DNA from: Aquabacterium sp. NJ1
GTDB taxonomy: Bacteria; Pseudomonadota; Gammaproteobacteria; Burkholderiales; Burkholderiaceae_C
Assembly: GCF_000768065.1 (NCBI RefSeq)
Contig: NZ_JRKM01000001.1
Location: 2,418,001-2,482,000, forward strand
Length of the DNA stretch: 64,000 nt
Direction of reading: 5' to 3'
Of the stretch, positions 8,513-18,131 are shown piece by piece. The translations under genes and the position numbers were made by a program. The notes under the pieces are model-generated. The model saw only the letters and a program-made list of their open reading frames with translations, was not told where the DNA came from and did no database searches. Every line of letters starts with the position of its first letter. Position 1 is the first letter of the stretch.

Positions 8513-9517
8513 ATGAAAACGATTCGTCGTGCCCGCCCATGCCTGGGCGCTGCTCTGGTCATGCTTTTGAGCACAGGCGCCAGCGAAGCGCTGGCCCAGA
8601 TGGGGCCGGTATCGCCGTCCACCGCGGTCTCCGTGCTCCCCTCGTTCGAGGCCGGGCAACTCAACCATTGGTATGTGTCGCAGTCCAGCACGCTGGCTGC
8701 CGTGTCAGGCGAATCGGCGGGCGATGACGCCGGCACGGACGCGGCCATCTTGCTGGGCCTCGCCAAGCCCATCCTCAAAGGTGTCGCGGGCGAATATGAC
8801 ACCGCCTCGGCCTATGCCGCCGTGTTGCCCAACAAACTGAGCGTGGCCGCCTCGACCAGCACCGGGCAGAGTTTTTCTGACTTGCATGCCATGGGTTTGG
8901 CCATGGCGGGCATCAGCTACTTCACCATCTCGGACCAACCCGGCACCATCAAGATGAATTTGCATTTGTCGGGCACCCTGACCTCGCTCACCATGGGCTC
9001 CAAAGCAGCCATGAGCCTGGTCGCCTTTGGTTCCGGCGTGGATGAAGGCACCTTGAACGCGCTCAATTTGGCCGGCAATGGGGACGACGTCGACCCGCTG
9101 CAAGCCATGGATCTGCTGCCCCAGATCCGTACGGACCACGCCCGCATCCTCAGTGCCCGACACACCAACGGCACTGGCGGCACCGACACCTTTGACCAGG
9201 ATTTCTCCGTCTCCGCTGACAGCGTGGCGTTCGGCTGCCCCGAGTCCGGCGCCGGGCAGGCCTATTGCGGCAAATACTTCTATGGCTTCAGCCTCGGCAT
9301 CCATGCCGCCAGCTTGAACAATGCCCACGCAGATTTCGCGCACACGTTAACAGTCACCGGGCTTGAACTCCCTCAAGGCGCGACGCTCACATTCGACGCA
9401 GGCGCGGCCATCCCGACCGCCACCAGCGCCGTACCGGAGCCCTCTGCCGGCGCACTGAGCATGCTCGGGCTGAGCATGGTCACCGCCCTCGTGGCTCGAC
9501 GCCGTCAACGCCATTGA
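8513..9517 (+). CDS. PEP-CTERM sorting-domain protein
   Basis: A 334-residue exported protein. It opens with a signal peptide (to about SEALA-QMG) and ends with a PEP-CTERM tripartite signal: VPEP, a hydrophobic helix (about 18 residues) and RRRQRH. Such proteins are recognised by the exosortase/EpsH system and usually go to the cell surface or the extracellular polysaccharide matrix. The middle is Ala/Gly/Ser/Thr-rich with no known catalytic domain. The start at 8513 is preceded by AGGGA and opens with MKTIRRARP. The gene sits alone on the plus strand, interrupting the polyamine genes. No exosortase gene is in the window. Confidence 0.85.
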   Translation: MKTIRRARPCLGAALVMLLSTGASEALAQMGPVSPSTAVSVLPSFEAGQLNHWYVSQSSTLAAVSGESAGDDAGTDAAILLGLAKPILKGVAGEYDTASAYAAVLPNKLSVAASTSTGQSFSDLHAMGLAMAGISYFTISDQPGTIKMNLHLSGTLTSLTMGSKAAMSLVAFGSGVDEGTLNALNLAGNGDDVDPLQAMDLLPQIRTDHARILSARHTNGTGGTDTFDQDFSVSADSVAFGCPESGAGQAYCGKYFYGFSLGIHAASLNNAHADFAHTLTVTGLELPQGATLTFDAGAAIPTATSAVPEPSAGALSMLGLSMVTALVARRRQRH

Positions 9518-9564
9518 GCCCTTGAGGCGGCCTTTGGCGCACGGCTGGCGCCCAGCCGCTCGCG

Positions 9565-10965
9565 TCAATACCAACCGCGCTCCTGCAGATCGGCCAGCGT
9601 CAGATCCAGGCAATGCCGGATCAGCGCCATCAACTCGTCCACCTGGGCGCGTGTCATCACGAGCGGCGGCGCGATGATCATGCGGTCACCCACGGCCCGC
9701 ATGATCAAACCATTGCCGAAGCAATGCCCGCGGCAGACCATGCCCACGGACTGGTCCGCAGCAAACGCTTCGGCCGGCTGATCACCCTGCGCCTTGCGCC
9801 GCACCAGCCGGATCGCGCCCATCAGCCCGCAGGTCTCGGCCTCACCCACCAAGGGGTGCGCCGCCAGCGCTGCAAACTGCGCCGCCAGATACGGGCCGGT
9901 GTCATCGTGCACGCGCTGCACCAGGCCTTGCTCTTCGATCAATTGCAGATTGGCCAGCGCCACCGCGCAGGCCACCGGGTGGCCGCTGTAGGTGTAGCCG
10001 TGCGCAAACTCGCCGCCCTGCTCGATCAAGACCTTGGCCACGCGCTCGCCCACCAGCACCCCACCCAGCGGGATGTAGCCAGAGGTCACGCCCTTGGCAA
10101 AGGTGATGAGGTCGGGCTTGTAGCCAAATCGCTCGCAGCCGAACCAATGCCCCGTGCGCCCGAAGCCGCAGATCACCTCGTCGGACACCAGCAAGATGCC
10201 GTATTGATCGCAGATGCGCTGGATCTCGGGCCAGTAGGTGTCGGGCGGGATGATGACGCCACCCGCGCCCTGCACGGGCTCGCCGATGAAAGCCGCCACC
10301 TTGTCGGGCCCAACCTCCAGGATCTTGGCCTCCAGCCAGGACGCCGCCCGCTTGCCGAAGTCGTCCTTGCTCTCGCCTGGCCGGCCGTGCTGCACGTAGT
10401 AAGGCTGGTCGATGTGGACGATGCCGGGAATGGGCAGGCCACCTTGCGCATGCATGTCAGTCATGCCACCCAGTGAGGCGCCGGCCATGGTCGAGCCGTG
10501 GTACGCGTTGAAGCGGCTGATGATGGTGTGGCGTTGCGGCTGCCCCAGCAGATCCCAATAACGGCGCACCAGGCGCACGATGGTGTCATTGCCTTCTGAT
10601 CCGGAGCCGCTGAAGAACACATGCTCGAAGCCCGGCGGGCTCAGCTGCGACAGCTTGTGCGCCAGCGCGATGGCCGGCATCGTCGTGGTCTGGAAGAAGG
10701 AGTTGTAGAACGGCAGCGTCTTGAGTTGCGCGGTGGCCGCGTCGATCAGCGCCTGCTGGCCATAACCCACGTTCACGCACCACAGGCCGCTCATCGCATC
10801 AAACAGCTTGTGGCCCTCGCTGTCCCACAGGTAGATGTTGTCGGCCTTGGTGATGACGCGTGTGCCCTTGGCCGCCAGCGCCTTGAAATCGGTGAAAGGG
10901 TGCAGGAAGTGGGCGGCATCCAGCGCCTGCCATTCGGCTGTGCTGTGTTCGAAAGTGGGGCTCAT
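9565..10965 (-). CDS. spuC: Class III aminotransferase, putrescine:pyruvate type (SpuC-like)
   Basis: A 466-residue PLP-dependent aminotransferase. Family marks are GSGSEGNDT for phosphate binding, HGSTM, SDEVICGFGRTG with the PLP-contacting Asp262, and FAKGVTSGY in which Lys291 forms the Schiff base. In Pseudomonas, SpuC moves the amino group of putrescine to pyruvate, giving 4-aminobutanal. The link to putrescine rests on position: it is 39 bp downstream of the puuA-like gene and near potFGHI. Close relatives also accept beta-alanine or other omega-amino acids, so substrate is less certain than reaction type. Confidence 0.88.
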   Translation of the reverse strand: MSPTFEHSTAEWQALDAAHFLHPFTDFKALAAKGTRVITKADNIYLWDSEGHKLFDAMSGLWCVNVGYGQQALIDAATAQLKTLPFYNSFFQTTTMPAIALAHKLSQLSPPGFEHVFFSGSGSEGNDTIVRLVRRYWDLLGQPQRHTIISRFNAYHGSTMAGASLGGMTDMHAQGGLPIPGIVHIDQPYYVQHGRPGESKDDFGKRAASWLEAKILEVGPDKVAAFIGEPVQGAGGVIIPPDTYWPEIQRICDQYGILLVSDEVICGFGRTGHWFGCERFGYKPDLITFAKGVTSGYIPLGGVLVGERVAKVLIEQGGEFAHGYTYSGHPVACAVALANLQLIEEQGLVQRVHDDTGPYLAAQFAALAAHPLVGEAETCGLMGAIRLVRRKAQGDQPAEAFAADQSVGMVCRGHCFGNGLIMRAVGDRMIIAPPLVMTRAQVDELMALIRHCLDLTLADLQERGWY

Positions 10966-11004
10966 GGTGGGGTCCTCTTTGTCGTTATCAATGGTGCAGC
11001 GCCA

Positions 11005-12372
11005 TCACACATGCAGCAGCAGGTGTTCACGCTCCCATGGTGAGATCACTTTCATGAACTCGGCGTGCTCGACTTCCTTGATCTCGGTGTAGATGGTGAT
11101 GAAGTCCTGCCCCAGCACTTCGGCCAGGTCCGTCTCGTCACGCAGAAGGTTGACGGCCTCGCCCAGGCTGCGCGGCAACTGGTAATCGCCCAGATAAGCA
11201 TCCCCCCGGCACTCCGGCGTCGGCTCGATCTGCTTGGTGACGCCCAGATAGCCGCAAGCCAGCGTGGCCGCCATGGCCACATAGGGGTTGGCGTCCGAGC
11301 CCACCACGCGGTTCTCGATGCGGCGCGCAGCAGGCGTGGCCACTGGCGAGCGGATGCCCACCGTGCGGTTGTCCGTGCCCCACTGGATGTTGATCGGCGC
11401 CGCATTGGATCGCACCAGCCGGCGGTAGCTGTTCACATATGGCGCGAACAAGGCCATGGCAGCCGGGATGTAGCGCTGCAGCCCGCCGATGAACCAGTAG
11501 AACGCCTGCGAGGGTGAGCCATCCGGGTTGCTGAAGATGTTCTGCCCAGTGACCTTGTCGACCACGCTCTGGTGGATGTGCATGGCACTGCCAGGCTCAT
11601 TGGCCATGGGCTTGGCCATGAAGGTGGCGTACATCTCATGGCGCAGCGCCGCCTCGCGAATCGTGCGCTTGAAGAAGAACACCTCATCGGCAAGCCCCAG
11701 TGGGTGATCGTGAAAGAAGTTGATCTCCATCTGCCCGGCGCCCACTTCGTGGATCAGGGTGTCCACGTTGAGCTCCATCTTCTCGCAGTAATCGTAGATG
11801 TCTTCAAACAGCGGGTCGAACTCGTTGACCGCGTCGATCGAGTAAGCCTGGCGCGAGGTCTCGGCGCGGCCACTGCGGCCCTTGGGCGGTTTGAGCGGCA
11901 TGTTCGGGTCCACGCTGCGCTCGATCAGGTAGAACTCCAGCTCGGGCGCCACCACAGGCGACCAGCCCTGGTCGTCATACAACTGGCACACGCGCTTGAG
12001 CACCGAGCGCGGCGCATACGGGATCAGCTTGCCCTCGCGGTCATAACAATCGTGGATGACCTGCGCGGTCGGGTCCGTGGCCCAGGGCACGATGCGCACG
12101 GTGGCCGGATCGGGCTGCAGGTGCATGTCCCGGTCGGTCGGCGTGATCACATCGTAATACGGGCCACTGGCCGGGAACTCGCCGGTTACCCCGATGGCCA
12201 CGATGCCCTCGGGCAGGCGCATGCCGCGGTCTTCGGTGAACTTCTCACGCGGCAGGATCTTGCCGCGCGCCACGCCGGTCAGGTCCGGTACGAGGCATTC
12301 GATCTCGGTGACACGCCGCTCGTTGAGCCATTGCTCCAGATCGCTGAAGCTGCCGGGTAACTTGCTTTGCAT
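11005..12372 (-). CDS. puuA: Glutamine-synthetase-family gamma-glutamylpolyamine synthetase (PuuA-like)
   Basis: A 455-residue glutamine-synthetase-fold ligase, predicted to join glutamate to putrescine using ATP. It shows the GS signatures GAGQMEINFFHD (metal and glutamate site), MAKPMANEPGSAMHIHQS and NRVVGSDANPYVAMAA. The N-terminus (VPDLTGVARGKILPREKF) is that of PuuA/SpuI proteins and not of GlnA. The start at 12372 has AGGTGA upstream; the frame is open further 5' but that part overlaps puuD and has no family similarity. It lies 37 bp after puuD and 39 bp before the aminotransferase gene, consistent with one operon. Confidence 0.9.
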   Translation of the reverse strand: MQSKLPGSFSDLEQWLNERRVTEIECLVPDLTGVARGKILPREKFTEDRGMRLPEGIVAIGVTGEFPASGPYYDVITPTDRDMHLQPDPATVRIVPWATDPTAQVIHDCYDREGKLIPYAPRSVLKRVCQLYDDQGWSPVVAPELEFYLIERSVDPNMPLKPPKGRSGRAETSRQAYSIDAVNEFDPLFEDIYDYCEKMELNVDTLIHEVGAGQMEINFFHDHPLGLADEVFFFKRTIREAALRHEMYATFMAKPMANEPGSAMHIHQSVVDKVTGQNIFSNPDGSPSQAFYWFIGGLQRYIPAAMALFAPYVNSYRRLVRSNAAPINIQWGTDNRTVGIRSPVATPAARRIENRVVGSDANPYVAMAATLACGYLGVTKQIEPTPECRGDAYLGDYQLPRSLGEAVNLLRDETDLAEVLGQDFITIYTEIKEVEHAEFMKVISPWEREHLLLHV

Positions 12373-12409
12373 GTCATCACCTAAGTTCTGGGTTGTGGGC
12401 TGGAGAGAA

Positions 12410-13276
12410 CTACCGTCTTTCAGGATGCTGCACACGCTCAACATGGTCTGAGGCCGCGCCCGAAGGCGACAAGCGCGCAGACTGGTAAGCGGCACACGCC
12501 GACCCGAAAGCCTTGAAGATGCGTTGGGAAACCGGGTTGCTGGCGGCCTGCCATTCCGGGTGCCACTGCAGGCACAAGTTGAAGCCGCCGTGCACCGCCT
12601 CGGTGTCATCGGCCGCGGGGTGCCACGAGAAGGCCTCGACCACGCCATCGGGCGCGAGCGCCTCGATGCGGGCACCATCGGCCAGGCGCTTCACGCCTTG
12701 GCCGTGCAGGCTGTTGACCATGAACTCGCCGCCCTGGATGACCGGCTCGGCCATGCCTTGCAAAGCCTGGTCCAGCAAACCACCGTGGATCAGCTTGACG
12801 GGGTGGGACTCGCCATATTCCTCTTCCACCGGTTTGCTGCTGTCACCCCGATGGTCCATCAGCCCGGTCTCATCGTGCACGGCTTGGTACAAGGAGCCCC
12901 CCAAGGCGACGTTCACCTCCTGAAAGCCTCTGCAAATGCCGAGCAGCGGCATGCCACAGCGCAGTGCCAGCCGGATCAGCGGCAGCGTCCACGCGTCACG
13001 TTCAGGGTCCAGCGGCAGGGATTCATCCAGCACCTCTTCGCCAAAATGGCTGGGGTGGACATTGGAAGGCGAACCTGTCAGCAGGATGCCGCTGGCCATG
13101 CTCAGCAGGGCGGGCAACTCATCTGCTTGCGCAGCGGGCACCACCAAGGGTACACAACCGGCCAGGCGCACCGCATCGATGTACTTTTTGCCCGCGACAT
13201 GGAAGGGATGACGCCCGAGGATGCGCTGACACGCGGGCACCAGCACAAGGGGCGGGTGAATCTGGTTTGCACTCAT
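12410..13276 (-). CDS. puuD: Gamma-glutamyl-gamma-aminobutyrate hydrolase (class I GAT-like, PuuD)
   Basis: A 288-residue cytoplasmic amidohydrolase of the peptidase C26 family. The nucleophile elbow is GICRGFQE with Cys115, and the other two triad residues are His239 and Glu241 in LQWHPEW. In the PuuA pathway this enzyme releases GABA from gamma-glutamyl-GABA. The gene heads the puuD-puuA-spuC run on the minus strand. The two oxidising steps between PuuA and PuuD (PuuB and PuuC) are not encoded in the window. The direct transaminase route through SpuC is present instead, so the cell may run both branches. Confidence 0.92.
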   Translation of the reverse strand: MSANQIHPPLVLVPACQRILGRHPFHVAGKKYIDAVRLAGCVPLVVPAAQADELPALLSMASGILLTGSPSNVHPSHFGEEVLDESLPLDPERDAWTLPLIRLALRCGMPLLGICRGFQEVNVALGGSLYQAVHDETGLMDHRGDSSKPVEEEYGESHPVKLIHGGLLDQALQGMAEPVIQGGEFMVNSLHGQGVKRLADGARIEALAPDGVVEAFSWHPAADDTEAVHGGFNLCLQWHPEWQAASNPVSQRIFKAFGSACAAYQSARLSPSGAASDHVERVQHPERR

Positions 13277-13547
13277 GATGCCACTCGCTGCAAACAGTGT
13301 GCCAAAGCCGTTACAACTGTCAACCGGGGTGCAACGCAGGGTGTTGTCAATGCCGTGAAATCAGGCCGAAGGCGCCAACTCCGAGGCACTGAGGCGCTGC
13401 CTAACATTTGCTTGCACATTGATGGTGCCAAGCAGGCCCCCAAGCGGGGGTAGGCCCGGCCCGGGCGGGCGCTTTTGCGCTAACTTCCCAGCCTCAGGCG
13501 ACGTGGGTTTCCCTTGATTCGCCCTATAAGAAATCTGGGATGGAAGC

Positions 13548-16500
13548 ATGACCGACCTCTCCGGCATCCAATCTGCGTTGGCCGGCGCCGTACACGACCT
13601 GGTTGATGGCCTGCTGGGCGACCTGCTCGGCTCCGGCCCCAACCAGCACACCCGCCTGTTGCGGCTGCACACGCCGCTGGGGCCCGACGTGCTGCTGGCC
13701 GAGCGCGCCCGCATCACCGAAGGCATCGGCCCGCGCCAGGCCGAGCCGGCTTTCGCCATCGAACTGCTGGCCCTGAGCACCAACGCCGGCATCCGGCCTG
13801 TTGACCTCATCGGCCAGCCCGTGCTGCTGGAGCTGCTCACCGCGCACAGCACCACCACCCTGCGACCCTTCCACGGCCACGTGCTGGGCTTCGAGCTGCT
13901 GGGCTCGGATGGCGGTTACGCCCGCTACCGCCTGCAGATTGGCGCCTGGCTGGATTTCCTGCGCCACCGCACCGACGCCTGGATCTTCCAGGACCAGAGC
14001 GTGGTCGAGATCACCGAAGCCGTGTTTGCCGACTACGCCGCGCAAGGCACGCTGCAGCCCAAGTGGCGCTGGGACCTGAAGGACCAGGCCGTCTACCCCC
14101 GCTTGAGCACCCTCAGCCAGCACGACGAAACCGATTTCGACTTCCTGCAGCGCCTGTGGGCCGCCAGTGGTCTGTTCTGCTGGTTCGAACACACGGGCGA
14201 CGCCTCCGACGCCGCCACACTGGGCAACCACACCCTGGTGATCGCCGACCACAATGGCGCGTTCCACGCCAACCAACAAGGCCGCATCCGCTTCACGCAA
14301 GCGGGCGCGGTGATGAAGGAAGACAGCATCACCCGCTGGCACGGCAAGCGCCGCATCGGGGCCACCACGCTGAACACCGCCAGCTTCGACTACCGCTCGG
14401 TGGCCAACCATGCCGCCAGCGCCGAGGTCGACGCTGCCCATGAGCAGCCCATGCCCCTGGTCCACACCGACCAGCCCGGCGCCTACGCCTACGAGACCCC
14501 AGCCGAGGCCGAACGCCTGGCCACCGTCTACCTGCAATCGCTGCAAGCCCAGCGCAAGCAGTTCGATGGCCGCGCCACTGTGCGCACCCTGGCGCCCGCC
14601 ACCACGTTCACGTTGCTCGACCACGCCGAGCACGACACCGACCTGCTGCAGGGCGGCGACGATGCCGCCCGCTTCGTGGTGCTGGGCGTGGTGCACGCCG
14701 CCCGCAACAACATGAGCGCCGATGCCAAGGCCGGCCTGCAGCACCTGCTGGGCCACGCCTTGCTGGGCGGCGAACATGCGCCCGCCAAAGAGGCCGCCGC
14801 CAACAACGCCAGCACCGAGCCCCTGTACGAAGCCCGCTTCGAGGCCCAGCGTGCCAGCGTGCCCGTGCGCCCGGCCCTCACCGATGGCCAAGGCGCCCTG
14901 CTCCACCCCAAGCCCACGGTCTGGGGCACCCAGACTGCATTGGTGGTGGGCCTGGATGGCCCCATCCACACCGACCGCGACGGCCGCGTGAAGGTGCAGT
15001 TCCACTGGCAGCGCGGCGCGGGCAGCAGTCACCGGCTCAGCACAAACGGCGGTGACGGCGGCGGCGGCAACGCCCCGGCATCCGACGCCTCCGGCACCTG
15101 GGTGCGCGTGGCGCAGGACTGGGCTGGCGCCAACTGGGGTGGCGTGTTCATCCCCCGCCTGGGCCAGGAAGTGGTCGTCGCCTTCGTGGAAGGTGACATC
15201 GACCGCCCCGTGGTGATCGGCGCCGCCTACAACGGCCAGGGCAGCGACAACGCCCAGGGCAATGCCGTGGCCGGTGGTGCCGCCAACGCGACCGGCAACG
15301 CCTCGGCCTGGTTCCCCGGCTCGGCACGGCAAGGCGAGCAAGAAGGCCACGCCCACACCGCCAGCTTGAGCGGCTTCAAGAGCCAGAGCCTGGACGCCTC
15401 CCAGGCCGGTGGTGGCGCCTACAACCAGCTGGTGCTGGACGACACCCCTGGCCAGGGCCGCGTGCTGGCCCACACCACCCAGAGCCAGACCTGGCTGCAG
15501 ATCGGCCACCTGCTCCAGCAAAACGACAACCAGCGCCTGGCCCAGCGTGGCCACGGCCTGGAGCTGCACACCCAGGCCCAAGGCGCGCTGCGCGCCGGCA
15601 GCGGCCTGCACATCAGCACCCACGCGCGCCACAACGGCACCGCGGGCCCACAAGGCCAGCCCACCAATACCCGCGAAGCCCAGGCTCAACTCCAAAGCCA
15701 TGCCGAGCTGGTCAAGGCCCTGAGCGAGAACGCGCAGACGCACCTGGCCAAGCTGCCCAATGAGGTCACTCCCGACAAGCTGCCATCGCAGCTGGCCATG
15801 CAGGCCACGCTGACCAGCTTGAAGGGCGTGCAATCGGCGGGCGATCAAGCTGCGTCGCCTGAATCCGGCGCAGACTCAGGCAGCGACATACGCACCATCG
15901 ACGGCGGCCACGGCAGCATCCCCGTGACGGACCGCCCTGACCTGGTCCTGAGCGCCGCCGCGGACATCAGCAGTGCCACGCCCGCCCACAGCCTCCTCAG
16001 CGTGGGTCAGCACACCACCGTGAGTGCCGGCCAGGACACCAACCTGCTGAGCCAGCGCCACGCCGCCTGGGCTGTGAAAGACGGCATCAGCCTGTTCACC
16101 CGCGGCGAAGCCAAGGATGGCCAACGCGCCGTGCAGGACGTGGGCATGAAGCTGCATGCGGCCAGCGGCAATGTCAACGTGCAGGCGCAAAGTGATGCCT
16201 TCACGCTGACGGCAGAGAAGGCCGTGGACCTGCAAAGCACCGCGGCCAGCATCACCATCAGCGCGCCCGAGAAGATCCTGCTCAATGGCGGCGGGGGCTA
16301 CATCAAGATCGAAGGCGGCAACATCGAGATCGGGACGAGCGGGAATGCGAGCTTCCTGGCGTCGATGAAGGAGTTGACTTCGGGTGGAAGCGCGTCGACA
16401 CCCGGCATGAGCTTTGCCCAATCTGCGCTACCGATGTTCAAGCGCCCGCTACAAGTGAGTTTGCTCAACGCGGACGGTGACCAACCGGCTTCTGAACTCT

Positions 16501-16619
16501 TGACACTGCGTGATGGCGCGAGCGTGGAGCATGCTGTCACTGTTGCGGGATGCGCCGCACATATCACAGACTTCAAGCCTGGGCTCTCCAAGAGCACACA
16601 ACCCAACCGCAAGAGCTGA
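13548..16619 (+). CDS. vgrG: Type VI secretion spike protein VgrG
   Basis: A 1023-residue VgrG/Rhs-type spike protein. The gp27-like base spans about residues 30-400 (SQHDETDFDFLQRLWAASGL is typical). A gp5-like OB fold follows at about 460-563 (DGRVKVQFHWQRG to RPVVIGAAYNG). A repetitive Vgr stalk then leads into a DUF2345 domain at about 780-930 with regular beta repeats. About 90 residues follow DUF2345; they are less GC-rich in DNA and may carry or dock a cargo. The protein would tip the Hcp tube. It is followed by a candidate effector and immunity gene on the same strand. tssJKLM lie 33 kb downstream, so this is a detached VgrG island. Confidence 0.95.
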   Translation: MTDLSGIQSALAGAVHDLVDGLLGDLLGSGPNQHTRLLRLHTPLGPDVLLAERARITEGIGPRQAEPAFAIELLALSTNAGIRPVDLIGQPVLLELLTAHSTTTLRPFHGHVLGFELLGSDGGYARYRLQIGAWLDFLRHRTDAWIFQDQSVVEITEAVFADYAAQGTLQPKWRWDLKDQAVYPRLSTLSQHDETDFDFLQRLWAASGLFCWFEHTGDASDAATLGNHTLVIADHNGAFHANQQGRIRFTQAGAVMKEDSITRWHGKRRIGATTLNTASFDYRSVANHAASAEVDAAHEQPMPLVHTDQPGAYAYETPAEAERLATVYLQSLQAQRKQFDGRATVRTLAPATTFTLLDHAEHDTDLLQGGDDAARFVVLGVVHAARNNMSADAKAGLQHLLGHALLGGEHAPAKEAAANNASTEPLYEARFEAQRASVPVRPALTDGQGALLHPKPTVWGTQTALVVGLDGPIHTDRDGRVKVQFHWQRGAGSSHRLSTNGGDGGGGNAPASDASGTWVRVAQDWAGANWGGVFIPRLGQEVVVAFVEGDIDRPVVIGAAYNGQGSDNAQGNAVAGGAANATGNASAWFPGSARQGEQEGHAHTASLSGFKSQSLDASQAGGGAYNQLVLDDTPGQGRVLAHTTQSQTWLQIGHLLQQNDNQRLAQRGHGLELHTQAQGALRAGSGLHISTHARHNGTAGPQGQPTNTREAQAQLQSHAELVKALSENAQTHLAKLPNEVTPDKLPSQLAMQATLTSLKGVQSAGDQAASPESGADSGSDIRTIDGGHGSIPVTDRPDLVLSAAADISSATPAHSLLSVGQHTTVSAGQDTNLLSQRHAAWAVKDGISLFTRGEAKDGQRAVQDVGMKLHAASGNVNVQAQSDAFTLTAEKAVDLQSTAASITISAPEKILLNGGGGYIKIEGGNIEIGTSGNASFLASMKELTSGGSASTPGMSFAQSALPMFKRPLQVSLLNADGDQPASELLTLRDGASVEHAVTVAGCAAHITDFKPGLSKSTQPNRKS

Positions 16620-16658
16620 TTCACCGCTGTCGCAATCACCGACAACACGAGATTGAAC

Positions 16659-18131
16659 ATGTCCATCCTTGCCGCCGCAGCTGAATCCAGAAGTCCAAAA
16701 AACAAGCCACGCGTCATTCCAGCTGACACACAGCAGGTGTGTATCGACCTTCCTGGCGAAGATGTTCGATGCGTCATCCACAAGCCCAAGCTGGAAATCA
16801 TGCTTCGCAAGCATCGTGACGTGATTTTTGAGATCCAGCTTTTCAAGGGTATGTCTTACACCGTCGAAGCTGATCAAAGTGATTTCTACAATGCAAGGGA
16901 CAAGAAAATTGTTCAGCACACAAAGAGGCAAACCGTCACATTCAAGGATGGCGAGCGGCTGCACCTCTGGATTGCGCGGAACTTTAAAGGTAGCCTGATC
17001 CTGAAAGCAAATGGCAAGGTGCTTGGGCGTTATGCCCCGTCAACGCTTGATCAGACCCGCTACGATGCCGAGCCGACGACCAAGCCCGCTCCGATGGTGA
17101 TCGTGTTGAAGAACGAGGCCACTCCAGCATCAACAAGCCTAGCCAGTGACAACACCTGTAAGGCGACTGACCCTCTGGGCATTAATCAGTGGACGCTTCA
17201 CCCGGTCCCCACTGCCTTTGGGCTTGATGCATTGACCATGTATAGCCGCAATCGCCCTGCGACCCCTGTAGCCGAACAACACCCCACCGTCGCGGTAGTC
17301 GATGGCGACGGCAAGGGCATGCCCCAGAAGCTGAAGGACTACTTTGCAGCAGGTGGTGGAAAATCGGGCTTGGCCGACGTCGACCCCAACGAAGTCGTGA
17401 CACGCAACTGGCTGATTGGGCAACTCGCAGGCGCTGCTGCCTATGCGGGCGACAACTGGAATTGGCTCCGGCACAGCATCAACAAACAGGCGGATGGCGC
17501 ATTCAAGCTGGTTAGTGCAAAAATTGCATACGTCCGAGGCAAGGTTCGCATCTACTTCACCGGCTACAGCGCAAAGAACCCCGTGTTTGGCCCAGGCGGA
17601 CATGGTCCAGGCAATGCAAAGATCCTGCAAGTCTATGCAGGCATAGGCAAGGCTGGCAGCGTCTTCAAATCAACGGCGATGGCCGTGGGCGGCACGTTCA
17701 AGGGTAATGCGTTAGTGAGCTTCATATTTGGCTCGGCGACCTCGTGGGCGGAATGGCAAGCGGATTCCCAGAAGGATGGATATGACTTGGCAGCAGCGCT
17801 GGTGACCAGCTTGGTCAAGGCTGTGGTGGCTGCGGTATTGACCGTCGCTTTGGTTGCGGCCATTTTGTTTCTCTTGATGATCGCGGCTGAAATCGCCGTT
17901 GCCGCGATGCTCGTTGGCGCGCTAACCCTGGGTATCGGGTGGGCAGTTGGTTACGGCATCGAGTCATTGGATAAACAAGCTGGCAAGGCTTGGAAGGGAC
18001 AGGGCAATGGGGACGGCACTGCAGCAGGGATTGCGCCTTGGCTTCGTAGCGCTGGAAAATGGCTTGGTGAATCCTGGGATCATCTCAACGCCAAATTTCC
18101 CAATGACTACCAACCTTGGGCCGCGCTATGA
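16659..18131 (+). CDS. Candidate VgrG-linked T6SS effector with C-terminal membrane-inserting helices
   Basis: A 490-residue protein that I do not match to a named family. It begins 39 bp after vgrG and has no signal peptide, as expected of T6SS cargo. Residues 1-150 look beta-rich and soluble. Residues 250-365 form a Gly/Ala-rich amphipathic region. Residues 377-435 contain two very hydrophobic helices separated by a single Glu. A Trp-rich polar tail (WLRSAGKWLGESW) closes it. A soluble front half with a late helical hairpin is the plan of pore-forming colicins and inner-membrane-targeting T6SS effectors. The DNA is visibly AT-richer than vgrG. The ATG at 16659 is preferred over a TTG six bases upstream. 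The stop overlaps the next start (ATGA). Toxic activity is inferred. Confidence 0.6.
   Translation: MSILAAAAESRSPKNKPRVIPADTQQVCIDLPGEDVRCVIHKPKLEIMLRKHRDVIFEIQLFKGMSYTVEADQSDFYNARDKKIVQHTKRQTVTFKDGERLHLWIARNFKGSLILKANGKVLGRYAPSTLDQTRYDAEPTTKPAPMVIVLKNEATPASTSLASDNTCKATDPLGINQWTLHPVPTAFGLDALTMYSRNRPATPVAEQHPTVAVVDGDGKGMPQKLKDYFAAGGGKSGLADVDPNEVVTRNWLIGQLAGAAAYAGDNWNWLRHSINKQADGAFKLVSAKIAYVRGKVRIYFTGYSAKNPVFGPGGHGPGNAKILQVYAGIGKAGSVFKSTAMAVGGTFKGNALVSFIFGSATSWAEWQADSQKDGYDLAAALVTSLVKAVVAAVLTVALVAAILFLLMIAAEIAVAAMLVGALTLGIGWAVGYGIESLDKQAGKAWKGQGNGDGTAAGIAPWLRSAGKWLGESWDHLNAKFPNDYQPWAAL

Noticed and set aside
13277..13547. TTGACA-like boxes before puuD and a TATAAG before vgrG as promoters
   Set aside because: The TTGACA has no acceptable -10 at 16-18 bp and the TATAAG has no -35, so I did not list them. 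The 271-bp gap otherwise shows nothing clear.
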